Origin: CAG-791 sp964386925
GTDB lineage: Bacteria; Bacillota; Clostridia; Lachnospirales; Lachnospiraceae
Assembly (NCBI GenBank): GCA_964386925.1
Contig: CAYLUU010000010.1
Coordinates: forward strand, 1-36,318
Reading direction: 5' to 3'
DNA length: 36,318 nt
Within the stretch, counting starts at the first letter, position 1, and each line of letters starts with the position of its first letter. A program made the position numbers and the translations under genes. Shown in pieces: positions 9,284 through 18,367 of this stretch. Under the pieces are notes generated by a model. It saw only the letters and a program-made list of their open reading frames with translations, was not told the origin of the DNA and did not search any database.

Positions 9284-9775
9284 CTACTCCTCATTGTTCT
9301 CCATCAGCTCCTCATTATCAATGAGGCCGCCCTCTGCCAGCTCCACATAGAGTTTGCCGTCCAGATGATCAAACTCATGGCACATTGCTCTGGCCATCAA
9401 CTCGGTTCCCTCGAATTCGAAAGGCTTAAGGTTGCGGTCGTAAGCCACTGCCTTTACGTAATTCGGACGGGTTACCACGCCCGATTTTCCCGGAACAGAA
9501 AGGCACCCTTCATAGCCGGTCTGCTCGCCGGAGCTCTCCACGATTTGCGGATTAATGAACACCAGCGGCTCATTCTGCTCCTCACTGATATCAATCACAA
9601 CGATCTTCTTCAGGATGCCGACCTGCGGTGCCGCCAATCCAACGCCGCAGGCATCATACATTGTCTCCAGCATGTCATCGATAAGCTCCTGCAGCCTCGG
9701 CGTCATCTCCTTGACTTCCTTGGTTTTCTTGTTCAGGATCGGGTCACCGATCTCACGTATTGTCAATAATGCCAT
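9284..9775 (-). CDS. def: Peptide deformylase
   Basis: Metalloenzyme that removes the formyl group from nascent proteins. All three family motifs are present: GVGLAAPQVG at 44-53, EGCLS at 89-93 (Cys91 is a metal ligand) and HEFDH at 133-137. The usual QHE is CHE here, a conservative variation outside the ligands. At 163 residues it resembles the compact type 1 form. GGGAG lies upstream of the ATG. It is placed between priA and fmt, as in Bacillus and most Clostridia. Confidence 0.97.
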   Translation of the reverse strand: MALLTIREIGDPILNKKTKEVKEMTPRLQELIDDMLETMYDACGVGLAAPQVGILKKIVVIDISEEQNEPLVFINPQIVESSGEQTGYEGCLSVPGKSGVVTRPNYVKAVAYDRNLKPFEFEGTELMARAMCHEFDHLDGKLYVELAEGGLIDNEELMENNEE

Positions 9776-9835
9776 CTCTCCCTGCCCTTCTAAAACTACT
9801 GCACTGCTGCGCAGCTTTTCATATCTAATACGGAC

Positions 9836-12247
9836 TTAATACGGATTCATCGGGTCAAAGTCGAACTGGAACATGGTGTCCATCTCACGACTCGCCTCTG
9901 CCGCACGCCGCACAGCTGCCTCCACGCCGTCTTTACAATCGATCAGTGTATCATAATCCGCGCTTTTTATGTAGAGCACGTACCGGTACTCATCCCGGAG
10001 CTTCTCCATAGCAGCGGCGGCCGGCCCGATGATCAGGTACCCGTTATTTCTCTCCGCGTTCTTCTGTGTAGGATCTGCTTCTGGTATTTCATTTGCTTTG
10101 TCCGCGTTTGGTCCTATCCGTTTCGCAAGCAGACGTTCCAGCAAAGCCCTGCTCTGCCGGGCGAACAATGCGGCATGTTCTTCCTTTCGCGAGGTGATCT
10201 GAATTGCCAGCAAATGCTCTGCCGGCGGATATCGCAAGAGCCTTCGATACGTCATTTCCTCCGCATAGAACCCGGCATAATCCTGATGAGAGGCATGCAC
10301 GATGCTGTAATTCTCCGGATCATAGGTCTGAATCACGACATTGCCCGGCTTGGTTCCTCTCCCGGCCCGTCCTGCTGCCTGCGTCAGGAGCTGAAAGGTT
10401 CGCTCCGCCGCCCGGTAATCTCCCATGTGCAGGGACATATCTGCCAACAGAATTCCCACCAGCGTCACGTTCGGGAAATCATGCCCTTTCACAATCATCT
10501 GCGTGCCGATCAGGATATCCGCCTCTTCGTTGGCAAAGGCCGACAATATTTTCTCATAGCTTGACTTGGTCTTCGTTGTATCCGCATCCATTCGCAGAAT
10601 CCGCGCTGCCGGATAGGCCTTTTTCAGCAGCTGCTCCACCTGTTCGGTTCCTGCCTGAAATCCGCTGATGTACGCAGATCCGCACTCCGGACAATAGTCC
10701 GGCATTTTCTCTTCATGACCGCAGTAATGGCAGACAAGCTTCCCCCCACCGTGCAGTGACAGGGAAACGCTGCAGTGCGGACACTTCGGGACATAGCCGC
10801 AGCTCCTGCAGGACACGAAACCGGAAAAGCCGCGCCGATTCAAGAAAAGAATGCTCTGTTCTCCTCTTTCCAACCGCTCCGACAAGAGCCCCGCCAGCCG
10901 CCGGGAGAGAATGGAACGGTTTCCGGCGCGCAGTTCTTCCTTCATATCTGCGATTTCCACCGCGGGGAGGCTCCCACCGGTCAGACGCCTGCGCAGCGTA
11001 TAAAGCCGGTATTCTCCCTTCTGTGCCCTGTAATAGGAATCCAGCGACGGCGTTGCAGAGCCCAGTACTACCACGCCATTGTGCATCCTTGCCAGCTCTT
11101 CCGCCACATCCCTGGCATGATATTTGGGCATGGATTCGTTCTTGTAGCTATTCTCATGCTCCTCATCCATAATGATAGCGCCAAGGTGCGGAAATGGCGT
11201 GAACAGAGCAGAGCGCGGTCCAATGATAACATCGATTTCTCCGCGCCTTGCCCGTTCAAACTGATCGCTTTTCTCACTCTCGGAGAGGGTTGAATTCATA
11301 ACCGACACCCGATCTCCGAAGTGCCGGTAAAATCGCATCAAAGTCTGATAGGTGAGTGAAATCTCCGGGATCAGCATGATAGCCTGCCGCCCGCGTGCAA
11401 TGATTCCCTCTATGATAGCAATATAGACCTCTGTTTTGCCGCTGCCGGTGATGCCGTGCAGAAGGCTCACACGCGGTATCGTCTCCCCGACATCCGCCCC
11501 TTCCAGCTGCTCTTCCTGCCGTCTGCAATCCGCCGCAGTATCCTTTTGGGCATTTCCATTCTGCTCCTGCAGCCTGTCATAATCTGCCAGAACACCTTCT
11601 GCCGACGCCCGCTGCTCCGGACTCAGGGAGATTTCTGAAGTCTCCGACTGCTCCACATTAACCGGATTCCGAAGACTCTTTTTCGTTTCAATCTCCAGAA
11701 TGCCCTGCTTCTCCATCGCAGTCAGAACCGAGGCCGTCACATGGAGCTTTTGAATAATAAGTTGATAGGGCTGCTCGGGCAGCTCCATCAATCCCCGCAG
11801 GACGCGTTCCCTCGCCACCTGATGCTTCATGGCGCACTGATGTCTCTTCTTCTCTGCCTCTTCCTGACTAAGGAGAAGGCGGACCGTTTTCTCCTCCACC
11901 GGCTTTGCCTGGCTGCGGCTCGTCAGAACCGTTTTCAGTGCGACTGCAAGGGTAGAGCCATAGCGGTGCTTCATCCACAGTGCAAGGCGAACTGCATTCT
12001 CGCCCGTCTCATCAGATCCGCTGACCGCAACATCCAGGATTTCCTTCACCTTTTCATCCGGATAATCGCAGCTGTCCGTAAAGCCAATGATATATCCCTT
12101 TCTGTCCGAATCTCCCTTCCCAAAGGGCACAACAACAAGACTCCCGAGGCGGAGCCTGGTGCTCAGCGCTTCGGGAATCCGATAGGTAAACGGATGGTCC
12201 AGCCGACCATGTGATATATCAATGATGACCTGTGCGTATCGATGCAT
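9836..12247 (-). CDS. priA: Primosomal protein N' (replication restart helicase)
   Basis: 3'-to-5' DNA helicase that reloads the replisome at stalled forks. From the ATG at 12247 (803 residues): an N-terminal 3'-DNA-binding domain (1-105), a winged-helix segment, Walker A GITGSGKT at 265-272, the DEEH box (IIMDEEHENSYK), and a zinc-binding insert with eight cysteines (CRSCGYVPKCPHC, CHYCGHEE, YCPECGS). Helicase motifs follow (GTQMIVKGHDFPNVTLVG, AAGRAGRG). A Gln/Glu-rich insertion of about 35 residues precedes Walker A (about 224-258), and a second low-complexity insert lies near the C-terminus. The start was chosen for the GCAGGAAA site upstream and MHRYAQVIIDI; the frame extends upstream to 12343 across intergenic hairpins. 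Confidence 0.96.
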   Translation of the reverse strand: MHRYAQVIIDISHGRLDHPFTYRIPEALSTRLRLGSLVVVPFGKGDSDRKGYIIGFTDSCDYPDEKVKEILDVAVSGSDETGENAVRLALWMKHRYGSTLAVALKTVLTSRSQAKPVEEKTVRLLLSQEEAEKKRHQCAMKHQVARERVLRGLMELPEQPYQLIIQKLHVTASVLTAMEKQGILEIETKKSLRNPVNVEQSETSEISLSPEQRASAEGVLADYDRLQEQNGNAQKDTAADCRRQEEQLEGADVGETIPRVSLLHGITGSGKTEVYIAIIEGIIARGRQAIMLIPEISLTYQTLMRFYRHFGDRVSVMNSTLSESEKSDQFERARRGEIDVIIGPRSALFTPFPHLGAIIMDEEHENSYKNESMPKYHARDVAEELARMHNGVVVLGSATPSLDSYYRAQKGEYRLYTLRRRLTGGSLPAVEIADMKEELRAGNRSILSRRLAGLLSERLERGEQSILFLNRRGFSGFVSCRSCGYVPKCPHCSVSLSLHGGGKLVCHYCGHEEKMPDYCPECGSAYISGFQAGTEQVEQLLKKAYPAARILRMDADTTKTKSSYEKILSAFANEEADILIGTQMIVKGHDFPNVTLVGILLADMSLHMGDYRAAERTFQLLTQAAGRAGRGTKPGNVVIQTYDPENYSIVHASHQDYAGFYAEEMTYRRLLRYPPAEHLLAIQITSRKEEHAALFARQSRALLERLLAKRIGPNADKANEIPEADPTQKNAERNNGYLIIGPAAAAMEKLRDEYRYVLYIKSADYDTLIDCKDGVEAAVRRAAEASREMDTMFQFDFDPMNPY

Positions 12248-12286
12248 GTATGTTTCCTGCAAATTTGTTACTGTAAAAACCCCAGC

Positions 12287-12344
12287 CAGCGACTGCGGGA
12301 GTGTCGCAGACACGCAGCCGCTGATGCCTGCTTTCGCAGGCATC
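12287..12344 (-). other. Two stem-loops in the murE-priA intercistronic gap
   Basis: Reading the minus strand after the murE stop, a perfect 9-bp hairpin (GATGCCTGC, GAAA loop, GCAGGCATC; 12323-12344) abuts a larger imperfect one (12287-12323, arms starting CAGCG and ending CGCTG). GGCTGGGGTTTTT follows. The T-run does not directly follow a stem arm, so this is not a standard terminator. It may slow read-through or protect the murE 3' end. Confidence 0.45.
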
Positions 12345-12351
12345 TACCGGG

Positions 12352-13869
12352 TTACTGCGCAGACTTCAGAATCTCTGCAATGATCACTCTTTCGTCCATC
12401 GGATACTTCTGACCTTTAATCTCCTGATAATCCTCATGTCCTTTTCCGGCCAGCACAACGATATCGCCGGGCTCTCCGTGATGAATCGCATAGGCTATGG
12501 CCTCCCGGCGGTCCGCGATCGTCACGTACTGTCCGTTCGTTTTCGAGATTCCCGTGACAATGTCCGCAATGATATCCATCGGCTCCTCATCGCGCGGATT
12601 ATCCGATGTAATGATGGTCAGATCCGAAAGCCGTCCGGACACCTCTCCCATCTCGAAGCGGCGTACCTTCGAGCGATTGCCCCCGCAGCCGAACAATGTC
12701 ACCAGCCGATGCGGGTGATATTCCTTCAATGTAGTAAGAAGGCTCTCGAGCGCCACTGCATTATGCGCATAATCGATCATCAAGGTAAACTCATCGCTGA
12801 CCTTCACCAGCTCAATTCGTCCCTTTGCCTTCGCTCCCAGCAATGCCTCCTCGATGTCCGTTTTCTGCACACCGAATTCATGGCAGATAGCAATCGCAGA
12901 CAGCGCATTGTATACACTGAACCTTCCGGGAGTCGGCACCTCGCAGGCAAGCTCCATGATGCCCTTCGTGTCAAAACGAATCCCCAGCTCTCCCGGCTTT
13001 TCCACCAGCTGCAGATCCTCCGCATACAGATCATTCTCCGGCTGCATGCCATACCGCAATACTCTGCAGCTGCTGCCCTTCAGAATTGCCTCCGCATGCG
13101 GATCGTCCCCATTCACAATTCCCAGGTCGCACTGCCGGAACAGGAGGCTCTTGCAATGCAGATAATCTTCGAAGCTGTCATGCTCGTTCGGTCCGATGTG
13201 ATCCTCTGACAGATTGGTGAAAACGCCAATATCGAACTGGATGCCTGCCGTCCGATCCAGCATCAGTGCCTGCGAGGAAACCTCCATAACAACAGCCTGC
13301 ACGCCATCGTCTGCCATCTCCCGCAGCGTTTTCTGCAGGAGAAGCGATTCCGGCGTTGTATTGTTCGCCGGGCGGTGTACCTCATGCCAGGTGGATTCAA
13401 TTGTTCCGATCAGTCCCATATCCACTCCGGCACGCTCCAGAATCGACCGCACCAGATAGGTTGTCGTAGTCTTCCCCTTCGTGCCGGTGATCCCGATCAT
13501 CTTCATGCTCCGTGCCGGATAGCCGTAAAAGGCCGCCGATACCAGCGCCATGGCGCGCCGTGTGGACTTCACACGAATGACCGCCACTGCCTCTGTCTCG
13601 GAAGTCTCCGGCAGTTCCACGGCATGCTCTACCAGAACAGCTGCTGCTCCGGCCTCCGCCACCTGCGGCACATAACTATGCCCGTCTGACTTTGCTCCGC
13701 AGATGGCAAAAAACAACATTCCCCGTCCAGCTTTCCGCGAATCATTGGTAATATTCTCTATCTCACGTTCCAGAAGATGCCTGCCGGTCTCCGACTCCTT
13801 CGAAATCACCTGCCCCTGATGGTCCAAAAGCTCATAATCCAGTTCCTTTATCAATTCCTGCAGCTGCAT
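12352..13869 (-). CDS. murE: UDP-N-acetylmuramoyl-tripeptide synthetase (MurE), meso-DAP type
   Basis: Cytoplasmic Mur ligase that adds the third residue of the peptidoglycan stem peptide. The ATP-binding loop is GITGTKGKTTTTYLV (GTKGKTT at 129-135). ANNTTPESL matches the UDP-MurNAc contact region, and the Lys expected to be carbamylated lies in LHCKSLLF. DNPR at 423-426 is the signature known to select meso-diaminopimelate over lysine, so the wall is predicted to be DAP type. The 505-residue length is normal. The start has GGAGAGGATAATT upstream. It is the first gene of the minus-strand block in this window. A TATACT hexamer at about 13930-13935 could be a -10 element, but no good -35 is seen. 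Confidence 0.96.
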   Translation of the reverse strand: MQLQELIKELDYELLDHQGQVISKESETGRHLLEREIENITNDSRKAGRGMLFFAICGAKSDGHSYVPQVAEAGAAAVLVEHAVELPETSETEAVAVIRVKSTRRAMALVSAAFYGYPARSMKMIGITGTKGKTTTTYLVRSILERAGVDMGLIGTIESTWHEVHRPANNTTPESLLLQKTLREMADDGVQAVVMEVSSQALMLDRTAGIQFDIGVFTNLSEDHIGPNEHDSFEDYLHCKSLLFRQCDLGIVNGDDPHAEAILKGSSCRVLRYGMQPENDLYAEDLQLVEKPGELGIRFDTKGIMELACEVPTPGRFSVYNALSAIAICHEFGVQKTDIEEALLGAKAKGRIELVKVSDEFTLMIDYAHNAVALESLLTTLKEYHPHRLVTLFGCGGNRSKVRRFEMGEVSGRLSDLTIITSDNPRDEEPMDIIADIVTGISKTNGQYVTIADRREAIAYAIHHGEPGDIVVLAGKGHEDYQEIKGQKYPMDERVIIAEILKSAQ

Positions 13870-14050
13870 AATTATCCTCTCCGCTTTCGATCTCTATATC
13901 TTCATCGATGTTTTCGCGTTTTCCATTTCAGTATACCTCATTCGCGCCGTTTCCGTTTGCTTCACCTGCTGCATCGCCACATTTCACGCATCTGCAAATG
14001 CAGATATCTCCACGGTCTGCTTCCGGCTGGTTATTTAAAAACCGGTATTC

Positions 14051-14085
14051 ATTTAGGGAAACGCTGATTAAAGCGTTTCCTTAGC
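14051..14085. repeat. Palindromic repeat, GGAAACGCT family, copy 1
   Basis: Perfect inverted repeat with 9-bp arms GGAAACGCT and AGCGTTTCC around a GATTAA loop (14057-14080), flanked by ATTTAG on the left and TTAGCA on the right. The same 35 bases occur at 29688-29722. The TTAG on both sides looks like a possible target duplication. The element may be the footprint of two abutting transposon ends, or a small MITE-like repeat. Confidence 0.75.
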
Positions 14086-14172
14086 ATCCATGCAGCAACA
14101 CGGCCGCCGCTTTTTAGAAATGCTTTATAAATTTTAGAAATTCCTTAGAACGCGTACATATTTTCAACACAT

Positions 14173-14201
14173 TTGACCTTTATAGTCTTTATCAAGATAG
14201 T
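14173..14201 (+). promoter_or_regulatory. Predicted sigma-A promoter for a small RNA
   Basis: TTGACC (14173-14178) is separated by 17 nt from GATAGT (14196-14201). The -35 matches five of six consensus bases and the -10 matches four. No plus-strand ORF follows, but an intrinsic terminator ends about 65 nt after the expected start near 14208. Confidence 0.4.
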
Positions 14202-14207
14202 TACTTA

Positions 14208-14274
14208 CTCACTATCTCCCCCCTCATAAGAAGTAGTAAAGAAGAAGGCATCTGCGAAAGCAGGTGCCTTTTTC
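14208..14274 (+). ncRNA. Candidate small RNA with C-rich loop and intrinsic terminator
   Basis: Between a plausible promoter and a strong terminator lies a transcript of about 65 nt with no start codon. Its 5' part is single-stranded and contains CTCCCCCCTC, which is complementary to Shine-Dalgarno sequences. Its 3' part is the terminator: AAGGCATCTGC, a GAAA loop, GCAGGTGCCTT and a T-run (14245-14273). The one non-Watson-Crick pair is a U-G on the plus strand but would be a C-A mismatch on the minus strand, which favours the plus orientation. C-rich loops of this kind are typical of Firmicute sRNAs such as RsaE/RoxS, but I see no sequence identity to a named family. The hairpin may instead serve the minus-strand pseudouridine synthase gene as its terminator. 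Confidence 0.35.
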
Positions 14275-14366
14275 ACGCCGCTGTACCGGCACAAATCCGA
14301 GGCTGTAAACGGAAATGTCCGCTTCTGGCCGGCATGTGAACTGTAGCTTTTTGCATCTGTCACATG

Positions 14367-15470
14367 TCATGATGTTGGAATTTCAAGAGCATCCATTTGC
14401 TCCAGCGAGAGTTTGCTGCAAATGTGCAGCGGCTTGCCGGTAAATGGCTGGATCAGGTCCACTGACACAGCCTGCAGCAGAGCATGCGGTGCATCGCTGC
14501 CTTCTCCGCCCGGCATGGACTTTATATGCTCCCCGTACAAAGTCCCCGCTTTTGCCATGGTCTGAAGCCGCTCTGCCTCCCTTCCATAGAGAGTATCTCC
14601 CACCAAAGGATGTCCGATCGACGCCATATGCACGCGAATCTGATGCGTTCTGCCGGTATCAATATGCAGCTGCAGAAGGCTCCTATCCGTCTCCTCCCAC
14701 TCCTGCAGCACCTCATAATGCGTCACAGCGCGAAGGCCGTGTTCCCCAGGCTGACACACACGCATCTTCATGAGGACGCCTGGCACCTTCTCCATATCCC
14801 GGTCAATGCAGCCGATCTTCCCCCACACTGCTCCTGCCGCATCCGTTCCGGCAGTCTCCTCCGCGCCTGCGGCCGCGTTCGTCTCCACCTGCTTGGTCCC
14901 GGCAGGGCATTGTTTTATTGTGGCTTGCATATCAGCAAACCTTCCCTCCACGATAGCCTGATACGTTCGGAGGAACTGCCCCTCCTGCCGCTGTCTCTGG
15001 AGACGCGCCGCCGACGCACGGTTCCTTGCGAACACGAGAACTCCCGAGGTTTCCTTATCCAGGCGTCCAATGATCCGCAAGCCGGATGAATCCTTCAGAT
15101 AGGCCGTCAGATAATTGGCCACCGTATCCTGGTAGTGTCCGGGGCACGGATGCACGACCTCTCCCGCCAGCTTGTCCACGGCAATCACGTCTTCATCCTC
15201 GTACAGGATGCGGACCGGTCCCTGCGTTGGAATCAGCTTGCCGCTATCCCGCTCCTCCGGCAGTACAATCCGCAGCGTCTCCCCCGGCTGCATTCGCTTC
15301 GTGACGCGAATCGGCTTCCCATCGCAGGTGATGCCCTCCGGCAGGAATTTTGCCGCACTGATCTCATGTCCCGTCACTCGGACGCAGTTCTTTAAAACCA
15401 GATTCACAAGACCGCCTGCCGTCTGTGCAAGATCCTCCTCTTTGAGTGTGTAGGTCAGTATTTTATCCAT
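14367..15470 (-). CDS. RluD-family 23S rRNA pseudouridine synthase
   Basis: Converts uridines of rRNA or tRNA to pseudouridine. From the ATG at 15470 (367 residues): an N-terminal S4-like RNA-binding region (about 1-72, with GITCDGKPIRVTKRMQPG), then the catalytic domain with GRLDKETSG at 135-143 and catalytic Asp138, and HQIRVHMASIGHPLVGDTLYG. An Ala/Thr/Gly-rich insertion of about 45 residues sits in the catalytic domain after the AIVEGRF segment, longer than in Bacillus YlyB. An AAGGAA precedes the ATG. The target uridine cannot be told from sequence, so no gene symbol is given. Its neighbour upstream is divergent, so it is probably monocistronic. Confidence 0.92.
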   Translation of the reverse strand: MDKILTYTLKEEDLAQTAGGLVNLVLKNCVRVTGHEISAAKFLPEGITCDGKPIRVTKRMQPGETLRIVLPEERDSGKLIPTQGPVRILYEDEDVIAVDKLAGEVVHPCPGHYQDTVANYLTAYLKDSSGLRIIGRLDKETSGVLVFARNRASAARLQRQRQEGQFLRTYQAIVEGRFADMQATIKQCPAGTKQVETNAAAGAEETAGTDAAGAVWGKIGCIDRDMEKVPGVLMKMRVCQPGEHGLRAVTHYEVLQEWEETDRSLLQLHIDTGRTHQIRVHMASIGHPLVGDTLYGREAERLQTMAKAGTLYGEHIKSMPGGEGSDAPHALLQAVSVDLIQPFTGKPLHICSKLSLEQMDALEIPTS

Positions 15471-15618
15471 TTCACTTGGTTCCTTACCTTCCATCCGGCA
15501 TAACGATTCCGATCCCATTCGCAGAGTGCAGCTATGCTGCTGCAACATCTTCTTGCATTTTCTTTTCTGCAGCTGTTCAATGATGCATGGTTATGCATTT
15601 CTGCATCCGCAGTTTGTG

Positions 15619-15650
15619 TTCCTTTGGAAAATCTCGATATAGCTGGCCAA
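15619..15650 (-). repeat. Degenerate remnant of the structured repeat family
   Basis: The 32 bases beginning TTCCTTTGGAAAA and ending GCTGGCCAA match 26 of 32 positions of the hairpin-3/hairpin-2 junction of the copy at 21952-22106 (plus-strand reading), and four of the six differences are transitions. It lies in the divergent region upstream of the YczE-like gene. The rest of the element is not recognisable here. Confidence 0.5.
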
Positions 15651-15705
15651 ATCGTATTGAGGCAACTGATTGTATCGAAATCCAACCAAAAGAGAGGGGA
15701 TCATT

Positions 15706-16359
15706 ATGACAAATTCATCGAACTGGCAGCTGGCCGGCATGAGCGAGGGCTGGCAGAAACGTGCGAAGGTCTGCATCCTGGGCATCCTGTTCCAGGGCTT
15801 TTTCCTGTCCTTCCTGATCGAAGTGAATCTGGGGACCGACCCTTTCACTTTCATGAATGTATCGTTTTCTGACCGCATCGGCTGGACCTTCGGCAACTGG
15901 CAGCTGGTTCTGAACCTTGCGCTCCTTGCCGCCGTAATCCTGACCTCCCGTCTGCATTACATCGGTATCGGTACCATCGCCAACATGGTGCTCATCGGCT
16001 ACATTGCCGACTTCTGCCGATTCCTCTGGAAACTCTGGATCCCGGAATCCGTCTTCGCGCAGAGCACCACACGCATTCCGATCTTTATTATCACACTGGC
16101 AGGCTTTCTTGTCGCTGCCGCGGTTTATATGAATGCCGGAATGGGCCTGTCTCCCTACGATGCACCGCCCACGATCTTCTGCTCACGTTTTACAAAGCTG
16201 CCTTATTTCCTTGTACGAATGATCTGGGATTTCTCCGCTATTCTCATTGGGCTTCTCGCCGGCGGCCATCCCACCATCGCCAACCTCATCATGGCTGTCA
16301 CGCTCGGTCCTGTCATCTCGGCCATCGGACACTGGATGCAGCAGCACCTGTCCCTGTGA
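15706..16359 (+). CDS. YczE/YitT-like integral membrane protein
   Basis: Predicted polytopic membrane protein of 217 residues with about five hydrophobic segments (roughly 20-40, 55-75, 80-105, 120-145 and 160-210). It resembles the YczE/YyaS group of Firmicute membrane proteins, for which no transport substrate or reaction is established. Family-like features are the N-terminal NLGTDPFTFMN segment, repeated in the second half as GMGLSPYDAPPTIF; this suggests an internal duplication. The start at 15706 has AGAGAGGGGATC upstream. It is one of two clear plus-strand genes in the window and is transcribed away from the pseudouridine synthase gene and toward the ABC1-kinase gene. Confidence 0.85.
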   Translation: MTNSSNWQLAGMSEGWQKRAKVCILGILFQGFFLSFLIEVNLGTDPFTFMNVSFSDRIGWTFGNWQLVLNLALLAAVILTSRLHYIGIGTIANMVLIGYIADFCRFLWKLWIPESVFAQSTTRIPIFIITLAGFLVAAAVYMNAGMGLSPYDAPPTIFCSRFTKLPYFLVRMIWDFSAILIGLLAGGHPTIANLIMAVTLGPVISAIGHWMQQHLSL

Positions 16360-16441
16360 GTGTGCTGTCCACTCGCCTTTTCATTCCAATAACATTTCCG
16401 TCCGTCTTCTGCATTCGTCCGCAGGAGACTGAAGTTCTGCA

Positions 16442-18106
16442 TTACTTCCAGAATTTCAGTCCCTTGCGGTCTTTTTTCGGCTTGCGGTAACGATAGTAGA
16501 TATTACGCAGCACCAGGAACACACTCGCACCCAGGGAGAAAATAAATCCTGCCGCACCCAGCGCCGGAATCCCCATAATCTGCGGCTGCATATCGGTCGT
16601 ACAGATGATAGCAGATGACATGAGAAGGGCCGCAATGCAGACACCGATCACCAGATTGCGGACCAGCGCGTAAGCCACGATTGTCAGCTCATCCTGCGCA
16701 CTCATCACGATATTCACCTTCGCACGTCCGTGCAGGAATTCATTCAGGGAATCCGTTGTGAGTGCCGGAATCTCGGCACCCTTTTTTACCGCTCTGTAAA
16801 GCGTTCGTCCGCTGCTCCCCAGCTCCTTCTTCCAGTCAAACTGATGGATATAATCCTCTGTAAACCGTGTCACAGCAATCTGGAACATATTGATGTCCGG
16901 ACTGATCTTAGCCAGAACACCTTCCACATGGGCAAGGCCACGGCACAGCATTGTCACGCCGTGCGGCAGACTGATGCCGTTTTCCTTCATAATCTCCATG
17001 AGCTCAGCGAGGACCTCCGCAATGTCGATCCCGCCCATGGAGGCTGAGCCGTAATTATCCAGGAAATCCCGCAGATCCTTCCACAGCTTCGCGTGATCCG
17101 GCCGTCCCCGGAACTCGCCGATTTCCAGAACCGCATTCTCCACCATGGTCACATCATGCAGCGCAATGCCCTGCACCCCTTTCGCCATGACCTTCCGATC
17201 CTTCTCCGAGAGGCGTCCCATCATGCCCATGTCAATCCAGACAATCTTGCCTCCGCTGACCTTCACATTGCCGGGATGCGGATCCGCATGGAAAAAGCCA
17301 TCATCCATCACCTGCTTGATAAAGTTGTTGACGTATTTCGTCCCGATTTCATGAAGGTCATAGCCGCCCTCTTCCAGTGTCTCCTTATCATTGATAGCAA
17401 TGCCGTCAATGTACTCCATGACGAGAACGCGGCTGGTGGTGAACTCGTGATACAGCTTCGGACAGGAGACATACACGATTCCCTTGTTGTTCCGGGCGAA
17501 CTCCTCCATGTTGGAGCCTTCCTTCAGGAAGTCCATTTCCTCCTGGGTCACACTCCACAGCTCATCGAGAACCATGTTCAGATCCACCAGATTCTTCAGA
17601 TCTCCCACCGGAGGCATCAGGCGGACCAGCCGGTGCAGCAAACTGATATCGCGAGCCATGATGTCATAGATGCCCTTGCGCTGCACCTTAACCACCACAT
17701 CCTCGCCGGTTCGGAGCACTGCGCGATGCACCTGTGCAATAGAAGCAGAGCCAAGCGGCTTGGGATCAATGGACTCGAACACTTCGTGCCAGTCCTGCCG
17801 GTAGGAGCGGTTAATGACCTCCTCCACCTCCTCGAACGGCATCGGCGTAGCCTCAGAATTCAACTTCATCAGCTCGTCACAGTAGCGCTTCGGCAGGATA
17901 TCGGAATGCAGCGACATGATCTGTCCGAGCTTGATGTAGGTCGGCCCCAGCTCCTCCAGAATAATGCGCAGCTTCTCCGGCGTAATCCCCCGCGTAATCT
18001 GATTGCGCACCAGAACGTCCTTGATCTCCGTAAGACGTGAACGGTTGTCCTGCGCCTCTTTGTTCTCTTTTTTGCTGCTTCGCTGCGATGTTCTCTCTTC
18101 TTCCAT
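16442..18106 (-). CDS. ABC1/UbiB-family atypical kinase
   Basis: Member of the ABC1 (AarF/UbiB) protein-kinase-like family, 554 residues. Hallmarks are the inhibitory KxGQ motif (Lys59 to Gln62 in YIKLGQIMS), the Ala-rich loop PLGSASIAQVHRA at about 118-129 in place of a glycine loop, Lys140, HADPHPGN at 273-280 and IDMG at 291-294 as the DFG equivalent. Two transmembrane helices lie near the C-terminus (about 495-545), followed by a basic tail, as in UbiB. In proteobacteria UbiB supports ubiquinone synthesis, but anaerobic Clostridia lack that pathway, so the role here is probably membrane-lipid related and is unknown. The gene follows the phasin-like gene, a pairing common in Firmicutes. 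GGAGAAAG precedes the ATG. Confidence 0.9.
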   Translation of the reverse strand: MEEERTSQRSSKKENKEAQDNRSRLTEIKDVLVRNQITRGITPEKLRIILEELGPTYIKLGQIMSLHSDILPKRYCDELMKLNSEATPMPFEEVEEVINRSYRQDWHEVFESIDPKPLGSASIAQVHRAVLRTGEDVVVKVQRKGIYDIMARDISLLHRLVRLMPPVGDLKNLVDLNMVLDELWSVTQEEMDFLKEGSNMEEFARNNKGIVYVSCPKLYHEFTTSRVLVMEYIDGIAINDKETLEEGGYDLHEIGTKYVNNFIKQVMDDGFFHADPHPGNVKVSGGKIVWIDMGMMGRLSEKDRKVMAKGVQGIALHDVTMVENAVLEIGEFRGRPDHAKLWKDLRDFLDNYGSASMGGIDIAEVLAELMEIMKENGISLPHGVTMLCRGLAHVEGVLAKISPDINMFQIAVTRFTEDYIHQFDWKKELGSSGRTLYRAVKKGAEIPALTTDSLNEFLHGRAKVNIVMSAQDELTIVAYALVRNLVIGVCIAALLMSSAIICTTDMQPQIMGIPALGAAGFIFSLGASVFLVLRNIYYRYRKPKKDRKGLKFWK

Positions 18107-18367
18107 CTGAGTTCTTTCTCCAATGCCGATTCCGCTCTATAGAATCCTCTGCTGAATCCACTGCTAATGCGCAGCAGCGCAGGGATCTGCTGCCTTCATC
18201 CCATCTGTCAAAAGCTCCGCCACCAACAAGAGGGCCGCAGATTTCTCTGTGACCCTCCCGTTCGATTTCCTTCACCGATTTCTTCTGTGCGAAACCAACT
18301 CTGTCCTACGCTGCACCGTTACATAGATTTTTCTGCTCAGTGCCCAGCATATCACCACGCAGCGTAC

